From NCBI GenBank assembly GCA_040755715.1, contig JBFLXN010000030.1:1-22129 (forward strand): 22,129 nt of DNA, written 5' to 3'. Position 1 is the first letter of the stretch, and the number at the start of each line of letters is the position of its first letter. The translations under genes were made by a program, and so were the position numbers. Shown in pieces: positions 20,843 to 22,129 of this stretch. Under the pieces are notes generated by a model. That model was not told where the DNA came from. It saw nothing but the letters and a program-made list of their open reading frames with translations, and did no database searches. The DNA comes from JBFLXN01 sp040755715 [NCBI: Candidatus Edwardsbacteria bacterium]. Lineage in GTDB: Bacteria > Edwardsbacteria > AC1 > JBFLXN01.

Positions 20843-21988
20843 ATGAACCGACTAATCTTATTATCAATTGTCATCTCATCTTTTATTCTGACAAGTAAAT
20901 CCCCTGCCTTGGTAATAAAATCAGGCAAAGAAGTAGTGATTGGCAAGGAAGAAATCATTGATGATGACCTGATTGTTTCCGGTGGGAATGTAAGCGTGAA
21001 GGGAACAGTCAATGGCGATATCTTTGCCTGGGGAGGACAAGTTACTGTTGATGGAGTAGTCAATGGAGATATCGTTGCGGCTGGTGGACAAATTCGTATT
21101 AGGGGCCTGGTCAATGACGGAGTAAGAATCGCTGGTGGTAATTTAGAGATTGAGGGCAAGGTTAAAGGAAATGCCTTATGCTTTGGCGGTTCTATCCAAC
21201 TTGGCAAAGATGGCGAAGTGGGAAGAGACCTCTGGGCGTTTGGTGGAAGGGTTACAATTGATGGAAAGGTGAACCGCTCACTTCACGCCGGTTGTGGTGA
21301 ATTTGCATTTGGGGGAACTACTCAAGGGAATGTTGAAGTGAAAGCAAATCAATTGACTCTCCTTCCCGAAGCAGAGATAAAAGGAAATCTCAACTATCAA
21401 AGTGCCCAACAGGCCGAAATTCAAGCCGGGGCAAAAATTCTTGGTGAAACCAAATGGCAGAAAGCCGAACCTAAAACAAAAGTGAAAAGAGCACTAAATA
21501 GGTTTAAGCGCTTCTTCAGGGTTGCTCTATTCTTCAGTCTATTCTTAGTTGGAATTATCATGATTGCCATTTCCAAAAAGCACGCCCGATTGGTAGTTGA
21601 TACACTATCTTCTTCACCCTGGAAAAGTCTTGGCTTTGGAATTCTCTTCTTGCTTCTTGTGCCCATAGCGGTAGTGATACTGCTGATTTCAATTATTGGT
21701 ATTCCTATTGCTATCTTTGGTATCTTTGCTTATCTCCTTGCTCTGTATTTTGGGGCCATCTGCTTCAGCCTGGCATTCGGTGAAAAATTCTTGCGATTGT
21801 TCAAGAAAGAAGGAGAGATTTCACTGTATCTCTCATTCATTCTCGGACTAATTCTCCTGGGGATTCTTGTTAGTATCCCTTATTTGGGATTCTTGGTGAA
21901 ATTACTCGTTATGCTCTTTGGTGCAGGTATCTTTGTTCTCAGCAGGCAAAGACTGCTTGCCGAAGCAAAAGCCAAAGGGATAATCTGA
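20843..21988 (+). CDS. Bactofilin-like 17-residue-repeat protein with C-terminal membrane helices (2)
   Basis: From ATG 20843 the protein has 381 residues. A GTG at 20804 would add 13, but AGAGGT (20831-20836) is well placed for the ATG and the ATG start gives a proper signal peptide (1 to about 22). Residues about 43-200 form nine units, mostly of 17 residues (LIVSGGNVSVKGTVNGD, IFAWGGQVTVDGVVNGD and so on). The last ones degenerate and three are 19 long. Hydrophobic helices follow at about 226-243, 262-312 and 328-366. It is a paralog of the preceding gene with twice the solenoid length and the same order of parts. Probably an exported or periplasm-facing solenoid anchored in the inner membrane. 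Function unknown. Confidence 0.8.
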   Translation: MNRLILLSIVISSFILTSKSPALVIKSGKEVVIGKEEIIDDDLIVSGGNVSVKGTVNGDIFAWGGQVTVDGVVNGDIVAAGGQIRIRGLVNDGVRIAGGNLEIEGKVKGNALCFGGSIQLGKDGEVGRDLWAFGGRVTIDGKVNRSLHAGCGEFAFGGTTQGNVEVKANQLTLLPEAEIKGNLNYQSAQQAEIQAGAKILGETKWQKAEPKTKVKRALNRFKRFFRVALFFSLFLVGIIMIAISKKHARLVVDTLSSSPWKSLGFGILFLLLVPIAVVILLISIIGIPIAIFGIFAYLLALYFGAICFSLAFGEKFLRLFKKEGEISLYLSFILGLILLGILVSIPYLGFLVKLLVMLFGAGIFVLSRQRLLAEAKAKGII

Positions 21989-22002
21989 AACCACAGATGA
22001 AC

Positions 22003-22064
22003 CCCGCACCTATCCTCCACGATGCCAAGTGGCGCCTATGGCGCCAATTTAGGATAGGTGCGGG
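22003..22064. repeat. Nested palindromic element after the last gene
   Basis: CCCGCACCTATCCT (22003-22016) and AGGATAGGTGCGGG (22051-22064) are perfect 14-base arms. Inside, TGGCGCC-TAT-GGCGCCA (22030-22046) is another perfect hairpin. It is preceded by 21987-22000, which matches 3805-3818 in reverse complement. Confidence 0.75.
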
Positions 22065-22083
22065 ACGTCCCTCTTTTGTAGCG

Positions 22084-22110
22084 GTCCCGATTTTATCGGG
22101 ACGGTTTTTT
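22084..22110 (+). terminator. Rho-independent terminator
   Basis: GTCCCGAT-TTT-ATCGGGAC is a perfect 8-bp stem with a 3-base loop, followed by GG and six T. It lies about 95 bases after the last stop codon and should end the sigma/receptor/solenoid operon. Confidence 0.8.
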
Positions 22111-22129
22111 GATTTCTTGACTCTTTTGT

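Noticed and set aside
20809-21207. 132-codon minus-strand frame
   Set aside because: Antisense of the second solenoid region, same reason as above.

Overview
The window reads as chromosomal DNA of an uncultured, probably anaerobic, Gram-negative-type (diderm) bacterium. The diderm call rests on a TonB-dependent outer-membrane receptor with a C-terminal aromatic residue and on a lipoprotein. The anaerobic call rests on a 2-hydroxyacyl-CoA dehydratase activase, a LarA-type racemase and a quinone- or electron-carrier-linked Fe-S flavoprotein. I cannot place the phylum from sequence alone; an FCB-like candidate phylum is only a guess. All convincing genes are on the + strand.

Region 1 (1-6581) is a 2-hydroxyacid module. 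It holds two overlapping malate/lactate-dehydrogenase-family genes (156-1103, with an Asn-to-Glu change at a key position, and 1100-2035, canonical), a LarA-type nickel-pincer racemase (2277-3677), and a GlcD-GlcF fusion, i.e. a D-2-hydroxyacid dehydrogenase with Fe-S and CCG domains (4098-6581). Inference: the cell interconverts L- and D-2-hydroxyacids and oxidises them.

Region 2 (about 6600-11430) is accessory. Three short sites at about 6788, 8953-9034 and 11216-11242 look like one family of integron attC-like sites. They delimit two blocks. The first holds a C-terminally truncated DNA methyltransferase, a small zinc-ribbon protein, an EVE-nuclease fusion and an N-terminally truncated restriction endonuclease. 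The second, visibly GC-richer at its start, holds a C45-family (acyltransferase/Ntn hydrolase) lipoprotein with TPRs and a gene broken by an internal deletion. No integrase is in the window.

Region 3 (11434-15954) is one very large 2-hydroxyacyl-CoA dehydratase activase-like protein with two BadF-type ATPase domains, a DUF2229-type domain and a dehydratase-like C-terminus. Two palindromic DNA elements are translated in frame at its domain linkers.

Region 4 (15951-21988) is an envelope regulon-like set: ECF sigma factor, TonB-dependent receptor, zinc anti-sigma factor, and two paralogous signal-peptide-bearing, bactofilin-like 17-residue-repeat proteins with C-terminal membrane helices. It ends in a clear intrinsic terminator at 22084-22110.

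A second theme is the density of short dispersed palindromic elements. They sit in nearly every intergenic gap and also inside coding sequence: certainly two, probably three, sites in the activase and one in a signal peptide. I see no tRNA, rRNA, CRISPR array, transposase or replication origin.
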